64,000 bases of DNA from Saccharum officinarum (GCA_020631735.1 CM036209.1:4129451-4193450), one strand, 5' to 3'; positions 46,370 to 58,410 are shown, counted from the stretch's first letter. Translations and numbers: made by a program. Notes: generated from the letters alone by a model not told the origin.

Positions 46370-49300
46370 TCAAGCCAACTCTTTCGAATCCCGGAGCAAG
46401 GCCGAGGACGCCGACTCGGAAGAGACCTTGGAATGGCCGCCGGTGGTCATAGTCGTGGAAGAGGTGCTTTGAACGGACAAGGCGCCGATAGCACGTCCAG
46501 TGACGGCAAACTCCGGCACCGTCCTATACATCTGCGGCGTGAGCTCCGGAAGCCTGGCGTCTTCCGACTGTAGGACGTGCATGGCCTGCGCGATGGACGG
46601 GCGTTCGCTCTGGTCAGGGTGCGCGCACCACAGCCCGACGACGAGCACCCTCTCCATGCAGCTGTCATCGGCCTCGTCGCCGGCGGCCCTCAGCCGCTCG
46701 TCCGCCGCGTCAAGGATCGCGTTCCGGCCATACAGACCCCACATCCACTTGACCAGGATGAAGTGCGCGCCGCCTTCCAGCAGGATGACGGGGCACCGGC
46801 CAGAGACGATCTCGAGGAGGACGATGCCAAAGCTGTAGACGTCGGAGTACGTGCTCGGGTGGGCCGTGTTGACGAACTCCGGGTCGATGTATCCCGCGGT
46901 GCCCATGACGGCCCTGGTGGTGTGCCACCGCGTGCCGTGGTCGCCGAGCCGGGCCAGGCCGAAGTCGCCGAGCCTGGTGCCGAGCGAGTCGTCCAGCATG
47001 ATGTTGCTTGGCTTGATATCGCCATGCACCACGCACTGCTCCCACTCCTCATGGAGGTACCGCAACGCGGAGCCCAAGCCGAGGATGATCTGATACCTAA
47101 GTATATATACAATAAAATGTATCAGTAAGGGATGGACCATTTCCATTATCTAATGTACCACTGCTAATAGCAAACTCCATGTTAATTTTATATAGGCGCT
47201 CATAAAAAATAAATCTTAAAATTTTCTACAACAATCAGAAATATACAACCATCTGTTTTGTATACTGGATCTAATCGTCATTAACTCATTATTAACAATG
47301 ATAGCTATTATGTTTGTTCCATCTTCTAAAACATTACCCCACACCTACCATTATATTATAAGATATAGTCTAACTAAATTACCTACCTGCCATTAAATAA
47401 AATAACCTAAAGTGAGTCTTAATTTAAAGAACCAACCAATACAAGAAATCATATAAATTAATCCCTAAATATGCATCTAAATTACCACCTCTACTATTAG
47501 AAATAACTTAAATTGCACCATAAATCTAAATTACAAACATCTATCATTAAAAATATCTAAAAGTACTTCAGTGATACTTCTAAATTACTCTCTTCTATCA
47601 TCATTAATATAGAAAAAAGCAACTCGACTTATGCATGCATATATAGGTGCCACTTTGCAAAACATATATACATATGCAGGAAGCAATAAGAGCATGTCAA
47701 TTTCCATGCTAAAGCTAAGGTTTTTAACTAAATGCATGTTGAGTGCTTGGAAAATGCTATGCAAAGGTTGAAAATATTAATGCAATAATGAAAACCCCCC
47801 TATAAAATAATTGGTAACTAAAGTCTACCACCAAAAGATAAAGATAAGAAGTAGCTTTATTTGTATTCTATTATAATTAGCCTAAATGTTCATTTGGCCC
47901 ATTTAAACACTACTTAAATGCCACATGGTAGTTCTCCATTTTCATTCCATTTCATCCACCGCTTAGCTGAAATAATGGCTAAACAATGGGTGATTAACTC
48001 TCTACCATTTAGCATTTAGGAAAAATAGTGATTATAATATGAACACATGAGGGAATCAACTAAACTAACATAATTCAAATACACATGGAGGAACGATGCA
48101 AAGCGGGCAAATATGAATAAGGATGGGAAAAGGTGAAACAATATTATTGATGTTAATGCTATCACAACATGATAAGAGAAAACAAAAGTATTTGTAAGTA
48201 TTATATGTATGAACATATGAGAGATAATTTTAACTAAACATATGCCTAACACAAATCAAGATGATGTGATGCAAAGTGGATAATTATGAATTGCGATGGA
48301 AAATTATATAGAGCAGTGTGGGATACACCTCAGAAAGTATCCATATGAGTATTATTATTATGTTACAATATAAACGAATAAGAGAAAGCAAAGATAGACA
48401 ATTTGATTAGTCACGGTCCATAAATTTATACATAAATCTCAAACACTTATATCTATTAACATTATTGACTTGTGCCGCAACATGGGTTGATGGAATAGTA
48501 TTACATCCATATTAATCTTCATGAGAAGTGCTCGGAAAATATGAACTATAAAAGTTCTCACAAAAATTAGAAACAACAGACTGCAATCACAATCGAGATA
48601 TTAGCTACTGGACTTATTCATAATAGACAGCAATCGCAAACACCCACCACTACTAACTCTCCAATCTTCAATTAAGTTAACCACATATACCATTAAAAAA
48701 TAATTTGAAGTAACTCCCAAATTTACATCTAAAATAGCCACCTCTATCATTATTAAAAATAACAAAGTAATTCTATCAACAAAGTGATGAAAATTAATTT
48801 AAAGAACCCTCAAAATTTGCATTAAATTGCAGTCTCTACCATGATTTAAAATAGCATGGCCCGGTGTGCTGAGTTTATCCATGAATCTTCTAACACTTTA
48901 TATGTCGTTTATTATTACTAGTCTATGCATGATAATTAACTACTTGGATGATTACATGTTTTATTTACCTTTCTGGCCAAGTCAGAAAGCCCTCGCTGTC
49001 GCTGCTGTGGAGATGCCTGTCGAGGCTGCCTTTGGCCACCAGCTCGTAGACAAGCAGGAGGCCGTTGCGACGACTGTCGCACCAACCCAAGAGCTGCACG
49101 AGGTTGCGATGCTTGAGCCGGCTGATGATCCTCACCTCCGCCTCGAACTCCTTCCTCCCCTGCTCGGATGACTCCGACGACAACATCTTGATGGCCACAG
49201 GGCGCTCTTCGCCGGCAACGGCGAGCATACCCCGGTAGACGCTTCCGAAGCCACCGCGACCAAGCTTTTCGTCCTCGGCGAAGTTGTTGGTGGCGGCGGC

Positions 49301-50323
49301 GAGCTCGCGGTATTTGTATCGCCTCGGGCCGCTAGCAGCCACTCCTCTTTCCAGCTCGGCCCTGTCGTCATCTTGTTGTTCATAGTCGCTGTCGCTGCTT
49401 GCGTTTGGTATTCCTCCCGATCTTCTTCTTCTATTGCGTTTCTGCCATACGAGGAACGCCAGCAAGGCTGCACACGCCAAGAGAAATAGCAGAGGTGCTA
49501 ACACAGATGTAAGCAGCAGGACTCTCTGGGGATGCTTTTGCTGCTTGGGTTCCAGAGTCGATGCAAATGACCATGACAGTATCTGGTGCTGCTCGCCGGG
49601 GCTGCCAGTAGACGCGGAGAAGCCGACGGTGACATACTCTGGCAGGTATTTCTTCAGATCAACAGTGGCGTTGACGTAGTAGGATGCGCCGTTGATGTTG
49701 AGCTCGACGGCCAGAAACCTGGTGACATTCTCGTACGTCACGGTCGCCACCATCTCGTGACCGGACGTCAGGTTCCTGGTCGGCGAGGTGGTGTCCGTGG
49801 ATGCCGTGGAGTTGAGGGAGTTGACGTCGATGCCCACATGGCTGCTGCTGATATCAGCATTTTCCGAATTCTGATAGGTGTCGAACTCGACGGCGACGAT
49901 GGTGCTGTCGCCGGTGCCGTTGGTGTAGTGCGGGAGGAGGCCCAAGCTGCCCCCCGAGCTGTCGACGGGGCTGTCTGACCCGACGTGCCCGAGGAAGAAG
50001 GCTATCCCATCTCCAGGCCCCGGATACGTGCTGTTGTACAGATTGATCCGGAAGTCGAAGGTAGTATTGAAGCTGGCCATCTCGCCGGTAGCCGAGTCCC
50101 ATAGCAGCACTGGCTGCGCGTACGTGGCACGGCCGGTGATGTATCTCGGGCTGTAGTCAGCCCTTACGTTTGGCGTCACGTTGAGGCCGGAATCTGCAGT
50201 GAGGTTCGCGTCGCCTGTGCAGATTATCAACCGATTGAGATCAGCTGCTGGGCTTTGGGGTGGGGTGAAGCTAAGGTTGAAGGAGAGCGAGCTAGCGCAA
50301 CGGAAATGGATGGTGGCCGGCAT
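46370..50323 (-). CDS. L-type lectin receptor-like kinase (LecRK), two exons
   Basis: A cell-surface receptor kinase with an extracellular legume-lectin domain. Exon 1 is 50323-48969 (donor AAAG|GTAAAT) and exon 2 is 47096-46370 (acceptor TTAG|G); the join restores an Arg codon in WPERYQIILG. Predicted length is about 693 residues, normal for the family. Residues 12-255 are the lectin domain, with the metal-site strand VAVEFDTYQN (144-152) and HVGIDVNS. Residues 268-293 are a transmembrane helix followed by KRNRRRR. The kinase starts with GRGGFGSVYRG (355-365), VAIK (376-379), then HGDIKPSN (476), DFGLAR (496) and GTAGYIDPE. HGD in place of HRD makes it a non-RD kinase. The first in-frame ATG leaves no signal peptide. 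An ATG at 50399 opens a hydrophobic leader (FLVLSSCSALLLLL), but one base out of frame. LecRKs usually act in immunity or hormone responses; no ligand can be inferred. Confidence 0.85.
47097..48968 (-). other. Intron of the lectin receptor kinase gene
   Basis: 1,872 bp, GT...AG, AT-rich, with short direct similarities (for example 'atgaacacatgagggaatca' and 'atgaacatatgagagataat' with their following bases, about 150 bases apart) but no transposon ends or genes. Many LecRK genes have no intron; one inside the kinase domain is less usual. Confidence 0.75.
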
Positions 50324-50399
50324 CAAGAAGCAGTAGTAGAGCAGAGCACGAGGACAAGACGAGAAAGGAGGGACGAGAGCTCACTCTCACTGCGGCCAT

Positions 50400-51462
50400 G
50401 GTTATGTGATGTGTGTTGAGAAGAAAGATGATCATATATTTTTTTGAACGCGTAAGAGTATATACCAGCTACGGAGTACTCTATGACTACACTATCATTA
50501 TACGATCGAGAGTAATGGCGAGCCGACTTTTAGGGTGGTTTCCTGCGAAGAATCTTCCTAGCTAGTGACACTGGCCCAGACAGCGAGAAAGCACAAAGAC
50601 TTGACCAAAGCATCCTCGGAAACACAGAAACATCCCTACCAGTGGCAATGCCTTAGGCAGCTGAGCTAAGCAAATACTAGACTTGACCATAAAGCAGTCC
50701 TCCAGCAAAAGAAACAGCCCTATCAATGACACTGCTTCGGCGTGCGTGGTACGCTATGTGCCAGAATACGGATACAGATACGATACGTTCCGACACGCGG
50801 ATACACGTTAAAAAAAAAGAGTGACACCAGGAATTATAAAATCGTACTGATTTTTCTAGAGAAAATTAGCTATTTGTCATTTCAAAAAGCGGGCTTCAGA
50901 ACTTTTACCATTCTAAACAATGACTTTGCAAAATTGGCAACAAGAAGATGTAATCTATTGTCATAATCCCTATTCAACTCCTTTTTTATGTCTTCTTCTA
51001 AATCCAGACATCCAGTACTGGAGTACGGGAGGGGAAAAGACACGGCGATGAGAGGAGCTTACTTGAGCTCGCAGGCCTCGGTGCCGAGGGATTCTTGCCA
51101 GAGTCTGTACTGGCGCTCGACGGGTGCGAGGGACTCGATTTGGATTCGCGGAGCAAGGGAGCCGCCGGAGGGGCCGAATGCTGATGCCAAACGGAGCAGT
51201 GTCGGGGTCCATGTCGTCTGATTCTCGCCGGAGATGGAGGCCGGAGCTCGCCAACTCGCCGCGCCCGCCGGCTCTAGGGACGGAGAGGGAACGAGGGATG
51301 CACGGGGCAGTGGGAGTGGGCTGTTCTTTCTACTTGGGCCGTAACCAATCTAGCCCAAACGTATCTGATACGAGTATCCGATCCAATACGTGTCTAAATT
51401 CGTAGATACGGCCTAGGTACGTATCTGACAAGTATTTGGGGATGTATTCACGTGAAGATAAC
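50400..51462. other. Upstream region of LecRK and unassigned repeats
   Basis: 50737-50810 ('ggatacagatacgatacg') and 51355-51430 ('tatctgatacgagtatccgatcc') are related in inverted orientation and may be ends of a repeat. 51040-51300 is GC-rich with overlapping frames but no domain. No TATA box could be assigned to the LecRK gene. Confidence 0.35.
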
Positions 51463-52578
51463 TTCATTTTCCACGGATGAGGTAGTTCTTGTTGAATGTT
51501 TTATGGGCCTGGCCCAATAAATAGTTAATGAATCAAATAAACTCTATGGTCCGATTTAATGCACCTTAAATGGTTTAGTACCATACGGGATATTAGCTGA
51601 ACGTTGACTCAACTTAAATGATCGGTTCCTAATCGGTTATCTTGAGAGGTTAAGAAAAGCATAGAAGGCTGCCACACGCACATGCGCCGCCGGCGGCCGG
51701 GCCGTGGCGTGGCGTGGCGAGGCAGGCGGCAGCGGGCGAGGCTTAAATTTTTACCACTCAGTTCTCATGATGGCTGGAGTTGTAATTCACAAGCAACTGA
51801 GTTGGTATTCATTACGGGAGTTTCTCCTGGAAGGCCTCCCCTCTCTCCCAGCCGCCAGCCTCTTCATCTCCTGGCGCAAGCTCTTCCCCTCCCTCCTTCT
51901 GTTGCCTATAAACAGAGAGTTTTCCCTACAGTTAGTTTCTCTTGGACACACCACAAATCCAGTAACACGAGTTCTCCCTGTTCCGTCTCCTGCGCGCACA
52001 CGAGATGGAAGAGTAGGCCTCCGGAACGTCTCCATCCAAGGGTTCACCTGCTCGGATGAGGATGGCAATCACGTTTTTGGAGAGTGTCTAGTAGCGGCAT
52101 GACTACTCGCTTCGTCCACTCCCTGTTCCCGGCGCCGGCGCAAGTTCCTGTTCGTCTTCCTCCCGGCGGCGCGGCCTTCACTGCACCGAGCGGAACGACT
52201 ACACCGATACACCATGTCTTTCGGGTGCAACCGGCCTTGCCGCAGGGTATGATTTTGAATCATCCGCTCAAGTTTTTGATAAAAACCTTGCTGGTTACCA
52301 TGATATACATGATGTGTAGCTTGCTGGTAGACATGTTTTATATGATGTTCTTGTTTAATTTGAACATGCTATATGTCAATGTCATGTTTACCATGAATAT
52401 GATGTTTTGGTTTATTATGAACAAGCACTTAATTACCACTGTTTTTATCATATCATTTTATTGGATTAAATTGAACCTGAAATTGTCTATATTTTTAACA
52501 GTTTTGGCCACTTGTCGAGGACTTGCCAATTCCACTGTCCAGGTAAAAAGCGCCAAGAAAATTTCATTTTCCACGGAT
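51463..52578. repeat. Segment bounded by a 16-bp direct repeat, possible LTR remnant
   Basis: TTCATTTTCCACGGAT occurs at 51463-51478 and 52563-52578. Between them, from 51491, TGTTGAATGTTTTATGGGCC followed by a CCTATAAACAGAG box (about 51904) looks like the start and promoter of an LTR on the plus strand. I found neither an LTR end, a primer site nor coding. The open frames at 51682-52102 overlap in two frames and show no domain. Confidence 0.35.
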
Positions 52579-54200
52579 CCAGGGCGGATTCGGATTTTAT
52601 GTTTTTAGATGGTTACACACAGCGACATAAAGTTTATATTTATACAGGTTCAACGAGTCTTACAAAGCTTTATGATTCATTGTTCAGGTAATTCGGCTAT
52701 AATTTTGTTAGAAATTTCTTTTCTACAATACGAACCACTGGTTCATGCAACCGCGTTACTGCAAGCATTAGTGACGCATCCATTTCCACGGACCCGCCCA
52801 TTACCACAACTTCTGCGGTCGCAATCCGGGCTTTTTTTATGCAACAGAAATGTCACCAATGTTTCCCTGCTTGAAGCCGTCCACAAACATTAGTTTGCTG
52901 CAGCTAGGGAGGCTGCAACCAGAGATGCAAGACAAACAAAATCACCAAGGATCGTATTATAATTCCTGGTAAAATATCGACCACGGATGTAAAGTTTTTC
53001 ACATGTATATGTCCTGATGCCAATAGCCTTGAGAACAATCCAAACTGCCCGCTATGCAACGGTCAATGAACTAAAACAAATCCCATTCAGTTTTGCAAAG
53101 GCTCTCCTGTCAGAAAGCAAGTTGGGCACCAATCTCAGTGTTTTAAATCTCCGGCTAAGCCTCTTAACTGTAAGCGCAGCTATAGCTGGAGATAGCTGCA
53201 GCAGCCATTCAGCTGTTTTTTGCAAAACACACACACACACACAAGACGTTGGCATAACTTGATAACCATTACTAATTGATTCATAACCAGTTCACAGGAG
53301 AGATCTCTGGTAACAAATATTGACAACTTGTTCACATATAGTAAGATCTACATCATACAAGCAAAAAAAGAGAGGAGGTGTGAGCACCGAGCAGAGAAGA
53401 AGCTTGCCAGATTGTTGTGCCATGGCGTCGCCGTTGGTGCTGCTTCCGTGCTTCAACGCTCAGCCTCCGCGCCGCTGCTCAAATGCCTCCGTCTGAAGCC
53501 GCCACCGCCGCCGGAGAGTCGCTCCCGCTCGAAGCAGCAGCCGCCGCCAGTCGCCCAGTCTTCCTAGAGCTCGAGCGTCGTCTAAGACGTTTACCATGGT
53601 GTGCTGTGCGAGGGTCGATGAAGCCGCCGCACGCCAGATGCTCGGGCCAGGGGCCATGGAGCGCGTGTGGCGCCCGCGGGACATCGCGACGTTCGGCGTG
53701 GTAGTCGCCAGGTGCGTTGCCACCGATGGACGTTCGGCATCGTTGTCTGTCGCCGGGTGCGTTGTCACCCGGGACGCCAACGCCGTGAAGGAGGACGCGT
53801 GGGAGGCGGTCAGGCAAGACCGACGCCAGGACGCGCTACCTGTCGACGGCCATGTCCCGTGGCCTCATCCGCTGCTGTTGGACAACCTGTGAGACGACGG
53901 AGGAAGAGCTCAGGCTGGGCGCCCTGGGCGCGCTCCGCGCGGAATGCCAGTGCAACGCGAGTGAAGGGCGAGGCTGCGTCGCGTGGAAAAAAAAAGTCTC
54001 GATTCGATCTGGCTCCTTGGATATTGGTTGGAGGGCGGATGACAGGAGTAAAGTTACGACGTGACTTGCCGAAGCAAAGTCACTCAATCCGCGTCCTTCC
54101 TTAAACACAGGCAGCAGGATACAGCTGCCAGCCAAACATGGCGTAACTCTTCGTAGAATGTTCGCCTCGCTTGCCTACAGTACCGACAGGACAAACAAAA
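52579..54200. other. Unassigned stretch with GC-rich part
   Basis: 52579-53300 is AT-rich and has a (CA)n run near 53228. 53400-54060 is GC-rich. A short frame, MASPLVLLPCFNAQ, begins near 53420 and stops after 24 codons. A 98-codon frame, 53596-53892 (+), has no recognised domain. None of these can be called a gene with confidence. Confidence 0.3.
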
Positions 54201-54526
54201 AATGACAAGCTTCAGCCACGCTGTTTCTTCGAGATAGGTAAATCATCATCGTAGTGAGTAGTGACCATCATCTTCCGCCCCATCTTTCTTGCCCTTCTTC
54301 CTAGCCAGGATCTTGTTGATCTTGTGGAGGTCATTCGTGAGCTTCTGGTCCTTGTTCTGCTTCCTGGTCTTCCCCGTCCTGCATCTTCACCCCAAACGGG
54401 AAGGCAGCCTTCGGCATGGCTGCTTTCTGATCGTTGTACTTGGCCCACTCCTCTTCGGTCTCAAAGTCCCACCTGTGAAGGCGGCCCTTCGCCTGCTCAA
54501 GAATCGCATATGAGAACACATTATAG

Positions 54527-54653
54527 GAGCCGTTCGGCTGCAATTATAAGCCGGCTGAAAAACACTGTTGGCTGATTTTTTGTGAGAGAAAAATACTGTT
54601 CCGACTGAAAAACAAGCTCAATAAGACGAATTATAAGCCAGATGAACAGGGGC
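54527..54653. mobile_element. hAT-like MITE (GCCGTTCGGCTG family)
   Basis: The left end, GAGCCGTTCGGCTG followed by attataagcc, is mirrored by ggcttataatt and CATCTGAACAGGGGC-type sequence on the right. This is a common short grass MITE. The inverted repeats are imperfect and an exact 8-bp duplication could not be established. Confidence 0.45.
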
Positions 54654-54939
54654 ATAGAGATGGTCCAAAAGTGCCAATCTCTACTATAATTGAAATGTTG
54701 AATTATTTTAGATCTACCAAGTAAAACATCCCCTGCTGAGGGCTTCAACCTTCATGCATCCAGAAAATTGGACACACAAAGTCGTCTTCATTAAAATCAA
54801 GGGCTCATGAAAGAACTACCTAAGATCCAAGGGCCGAGAGAAAAAAAACTACTCGGCAAAAAAAAAACACTCGGCAATGACTTTTCACTTAGCATTGATA
54901 AATTTCAAAGCACATTTTGAAGGGGTAAATTAATTCTAA

Positions 54940-55650
54940 TGAAAAAGTTTTCAACTATAAAGTTGTATAACTCATCAAGATGAATATTTTTTGTTTTGAT
55001 CATTTATTCATATGATAAAGTGAAAGCAAATTTGTTCATAAATCTTACGTAGCTCTCTTGTAGTTTATGAAACTACAAGAGAGGTATATAAGATTTGTGA
55101 ACAATGTTAGAACCACCATGTCAGATGTACAAATGATCAAACAACTAAAATAAACTTTGTAGATCTTGAAAAGTTATGAAACTTTGTAGTTGAAAACTTT
55201 TTGATTTGAAATCATCATGTCATGCAAAACTGCATCTGAATTTCAAAAATTTAAAATTCAAATTTTTCGAAAGACCTCAGATGAAAAAAATCAAAATAAA
55301 CTTTGTAGATCTTGAAAAGTTATGAAACTTTGTAGTTGAAAACTTTTTTATTTGAAATCATCTTGTCCTGCAAAACTACATCTAAATTTAAAAAATTTAA
55401 AATTCGAATTTTTCAAAAGACCTCGGATAGAAAAACAACTAAAGTAAACTTTGTAGATCCCAAAAAGTTATAAAACTTTGTAGTTAACAACTTTTTCATT
55501 TGAAATCATCTTGCCATGCAAAACTACGTTTGAATTTCTCAAATTTGAAATTCAAATTTTGTAAACGACCTCAGATGGAGAAACTTCCTATATGAAAATT
55601 GTAGATCTCGAAAAGTTATGAAACTTTGTAGTTGACAACTTTTTTATTTA
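54940..55650. repeat. Tandem repeat, period about 147 bp
   Basis: Units start with 'taaactttgtagatcttgaa' at 55150, 55297, 55445 and, diverged, 55591, giving periods of 146-148. Each unit contains 'gttatgaaactttgtagttg', then 'aactttttnatttgaaatca', then 'gacctcagatg'. Less regular, partly inverted relatives extend left to 54940. Confidence 0.7.
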
Positions 55651-55734
55651 AATTCGTTTAGGGCCCAAACAATCAATTTACACTTGATTAGTATAATATA
55701 TAGGGAATCAAAACGAAATCTAGACACATGTGAT

Positions 55735-55805
55735 AGTGTGGTGCAGTGGTAGAGAGGGTTACACGCGAGGAAGAGGTCGCAAGTTCGAATCCCACTGGCC
55801 ACGTA
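55735..55805 (+). other. tRNA-like segment inside the CACTA fragment
   Basis: TGGTGCAGTGGTAGAG resembles a tRNA A box and GGTCGCAAGTTCGAATCCC a B box with T arm, at tRNA-like spacing. The acceptor stem is only partly complementary. Its placement next to the subterminal region parallels 45482-45552, so it is a conserved piece of this transposon type and not a functional tRNA gene. Confidence 0.5.
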
Positions 55806-56073
55806 GTGCACGAATTTTATGCGAAAAATGCCGCGACTTCGACGGAGACGGGTGGGGGCCTCCCTAGTAAAAAAAAATTTTGCTATTTTTTTTAGGATTT
55901 TTTCGTTTTGAACTTTGCCGAGGCTTTGCCAAGTGCCCGATAAAAAGCACTTGGCAAAGGGGCCTTTGCCGACACTTTTTTTTTGCCGCGTGGGCTTTTC
56001 CGAGTGCGGCACTCGACAAAGTCTTTGCCGAGTGTATTATAGGCACTCGGCAAAGCGCCTGTTTCCAGTAGTG

Positions 56074-57620
56074 ATAGTTACGATCTGGTGCATTTTGAGA
56101 CAGAAAATATGATCCACAAGCAAAGGAGTATTTTCCTCTACAAAAAGACAATTGTGTGTTGGTTCAAAATTTTGCTTCTTATTATCCGATTACGACGTCC
56201 CTTGCGCTAATTGTTTCCCAGTTTATATCTTAACAGTTCATCAGGAAAAGAATCATACTATTTCATCAATCCTGATTTAGCAGTTTGCTACTGAGGGCCA
56301 TTTAAATCTGATGATGTTACAAGAGATCAAAGTGTCCACGACCAATTGCAGTTCCAATGGCAACACAAAGTTGAGCCTCCATCTGATTAACCAAGGCTGA
56401 GTAGCACCATCTGCTGCAGGGGTGATTTCCTTAGCCTCTATGTTCTTGGACAAAGATTGAGGTATTTTAGGTGGCAACAGCTATTTCACTAGCTTGATGT
56501 AAGGCTATCGGTGCCAGTATTGCTAACCTGTAGAGGCGCAAATCATTTCCATTACACCTTTTTTGAATTTTATGATAGAACGTTGTAAAATTGAAAGCCA
56601 AACACAAAAGCAGTGGCAAATTGGTAATTTTTTTCCTTGAACCTAGGTATTGCATACTAGAGATTAGATTTGTCATTGGTTTTTAACGCAAATTACAGTC
56701 AGTACCTTGCAATTAAAGCTTTCACTATTTAGTATTTCCTCTATAATAAATATGAAACCTGTACCAGAAGCTTTCATTTTTTGTTTTGGTTTGTTGGTTT
56801 CCACTGTATAGATGGAGGGTTAGGGAGGAACTAACTTGTTTTTGTTTCCGCATTGGTACCTGGAGTTGCGAATCCAGCGGAAGCAACTGGTTTGGTAAAA
56901 TACTGGCAGATCGAGGCAAGTAGAAATGTCGCTATGCACCTTCCGCTTAGTTTAACAATAGCAAAATTGCTGGTAATTCTGTCTTGTCCATATTTGATGC
57001 TCATAATTACAGCTACTAATATAGTGATATATAATCCGTAACTGTTTAGTTTGTCTGTTCGCAAAGCATATAATAATACTCCTGAGTATATGTTTTTTTT
57101 TATCTTAGGTGTAACTACTGAGAAGGAGCCTCAATCATCGACTAATATAATACTCCAGAGTATATGTTTTTTGTGTGGCATCTCTTCTTAATGCTTAGTT
57201 CGAGATCACCATAATTGTTCAAGGACCTGGTCTCCTGGATGGTTGGATCCATGGATAATTTTTTGTATTGGTCAGTTTGCTTATTTCGCCTTTCTTTTTT
57301 TTCATTATGGTTTTTTGAACTATGATTCCTTTATTGCTGTGACCTGCTACTTGTATTCTCAATTGATCACAAAACTGTTACTGCAATGCAGGCCATACTT
57401 TTGCTTCATGTGCCAGCTAAATTTAGGAGCTTCACGATTGAAGGCTCTTCTCACTTCAGTAATGCAGCATAATGCAAATAGAAGATGCCCTGCTTAGATG
57501 CGTTCTTCTTTTAATTATTACTATATGTTGTCTATCTCTAATCGTTACCAAATATGCATATTTCCTTTGTTTTTTTTCCTCGATGGTAATAGTTGCAGTC
57601 CTTCAATTTGATTATTTCAG
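56074..57620. other. Helitron interior, no gene recognised
   Basis: 56855-56945 (+) could be an exon (protein-like VPGVANPAEATGLVKYWQIE) of the same or another captured gene; I do not recognise it. A near-duplicate phrase, 'actcc(t/a)gagtatatgttttt', occurs at about 57075 and 57150. The rest is AT-rich and intron-like. Confidence 0.3.
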
Positions 57621-57977
57621 AGTATATATATCCTGCAAAGATACTGAAACTCAACTTTGGTGAGAGTAAGGAGAATGCTTGGGAAGATTCAGGCTCAGAT
57701 GAAATTTCTGTAGTGTTTCCCGGTGTTATCGCACGTTTTGATGGCGCTGACCTCAAGTTTGTGAAACCCTCACTTCTATCTCTATATAACAAACAGAGAA
57801 TTTCTTAAAAAATATACTCAAAAGTTTACTTAATTGTTACATAAACTGCAGCATCACCCCTTGCTTGAAAGACTCCCGAAGGGACTCGAGTGCTACGTGG
57901 CTGCTATAACTGCTGATTCACTTGGGCAGATACTACTGCTGGACAACCATGCCCTTGTGGCTGTACGGTTATGGAAG
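57621..57977 (+). pseudogene. Two captured exons of a RAB3GAP2-like gene
   Basis: Exon a (57621-57756, after ttatttcag) encodes YIYPAKILKLNFGES and VVFPGVIARFDGADL. Exon b (57852-57977, after actgcag and before AAG|GTAATC) encodes HHPLLERLPKGLECYVAAIT and ADSLGQILLLDNHALVAVRL. The wording fits the N-terminal region of plant homologues of the Rab3 GTPase-activating protein non-catalytic subunit, which acts with RAB3GAP1 on Rab GTPases. This assignment is from memory of the family and not certain. Only these two exons are seen, with intact splice sites and no in-frame stops, inside the candidate Helitron; a full gene would need many more. Confidence 0.5.
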
Positions 57978-58093
57978 GTAATCTCTTGAGTTAAAACTTA
58001 TTTTATTCTTAGTATAACTAATCTGCCTGGCCAGGGTGCCACCGCCAGCCTCTGGCCGTGCTGCGGGTGCCTGCGAGTGCGGCTCGCCACCAC

Positions 58094-58410
58094 CAGGGAA
58101 TAAAATCTCGGCGAGAAAAAACCGAGAAATCCGATAATCCCGTTTATCGCTAAGGTCCGGTAAATTTTATTTATCGCCGAGATTGCAATTTTCACTAGTC
58201 CACCTCCATGAAAGTATAATATTATGTTATATTAATGCTATTGTGTACTAGTTCTCAATGTTAAATGCTTTAGAGAGAACTTTAGTAATTTTCTAGATAA
58301 ATTAGGTATTTTTTGTTTTATTTTTTGACCGAGAAATTTTCCGAGAAATCCGATAAACCCGTTTATCGGTGACCTCCGGTATTTTTTTCCTATCGGTAAA
58401 GCGAACCCTG
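58094..58410. mobile_element. hAT-type MITE, 317 bp, with 8-bp target duplication
   Basis: The ends are CAGGG...CCCTG. The 8-bp duplication GCCACCAC is exact at 58086-58093 and 58411-58418. The interior repeats 'cgagaaatccgataa(t/a)cccg' and 'tttatcg', giving a partly palindromic element. Confidence 0.85.

Larger units (their letters stand above)
54836..56073. mobile_element. CACTA fragment with TTTGCCGAGTGC end
   Basis: The right end, read on the minus strand, is CACTACTGGAAACAGGCGCT followed by TTGCCGAGTGC repeats, a terminus very common in panicoid grasses. The subterminal part (about 55915-56073) alternates CTTTGCCGAGTGC and GCACTCGGCAAAG. Motifs 'actcggcaa' also occur at 54850-54880, but the left terminus is missing. 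Inside are a 147-bp tandem repeat and a tRNA-like segment. Open frames over it (for example 55644-56012) are shadows. Confidence 0.65.

Noticed and set aside
46577..47128. 183-codon plus-strand frame
   Set aside because: Antisense shadow of the GC-rich LecRK kinase exon; the minus-strand frame has all kinase motifs.
53596..53892. 98-codon plus-strand gene
   Set aside because: No recognisable domain, start context or neighbours; other frames in the same GC-rich block are equally open.
55735..55805. A functional tRNA gene
   Set aside because: A and B boxes are visible but arms do not pair fully, and the segment is embedded in a transposon; a similar one occurs at 45482-45552.
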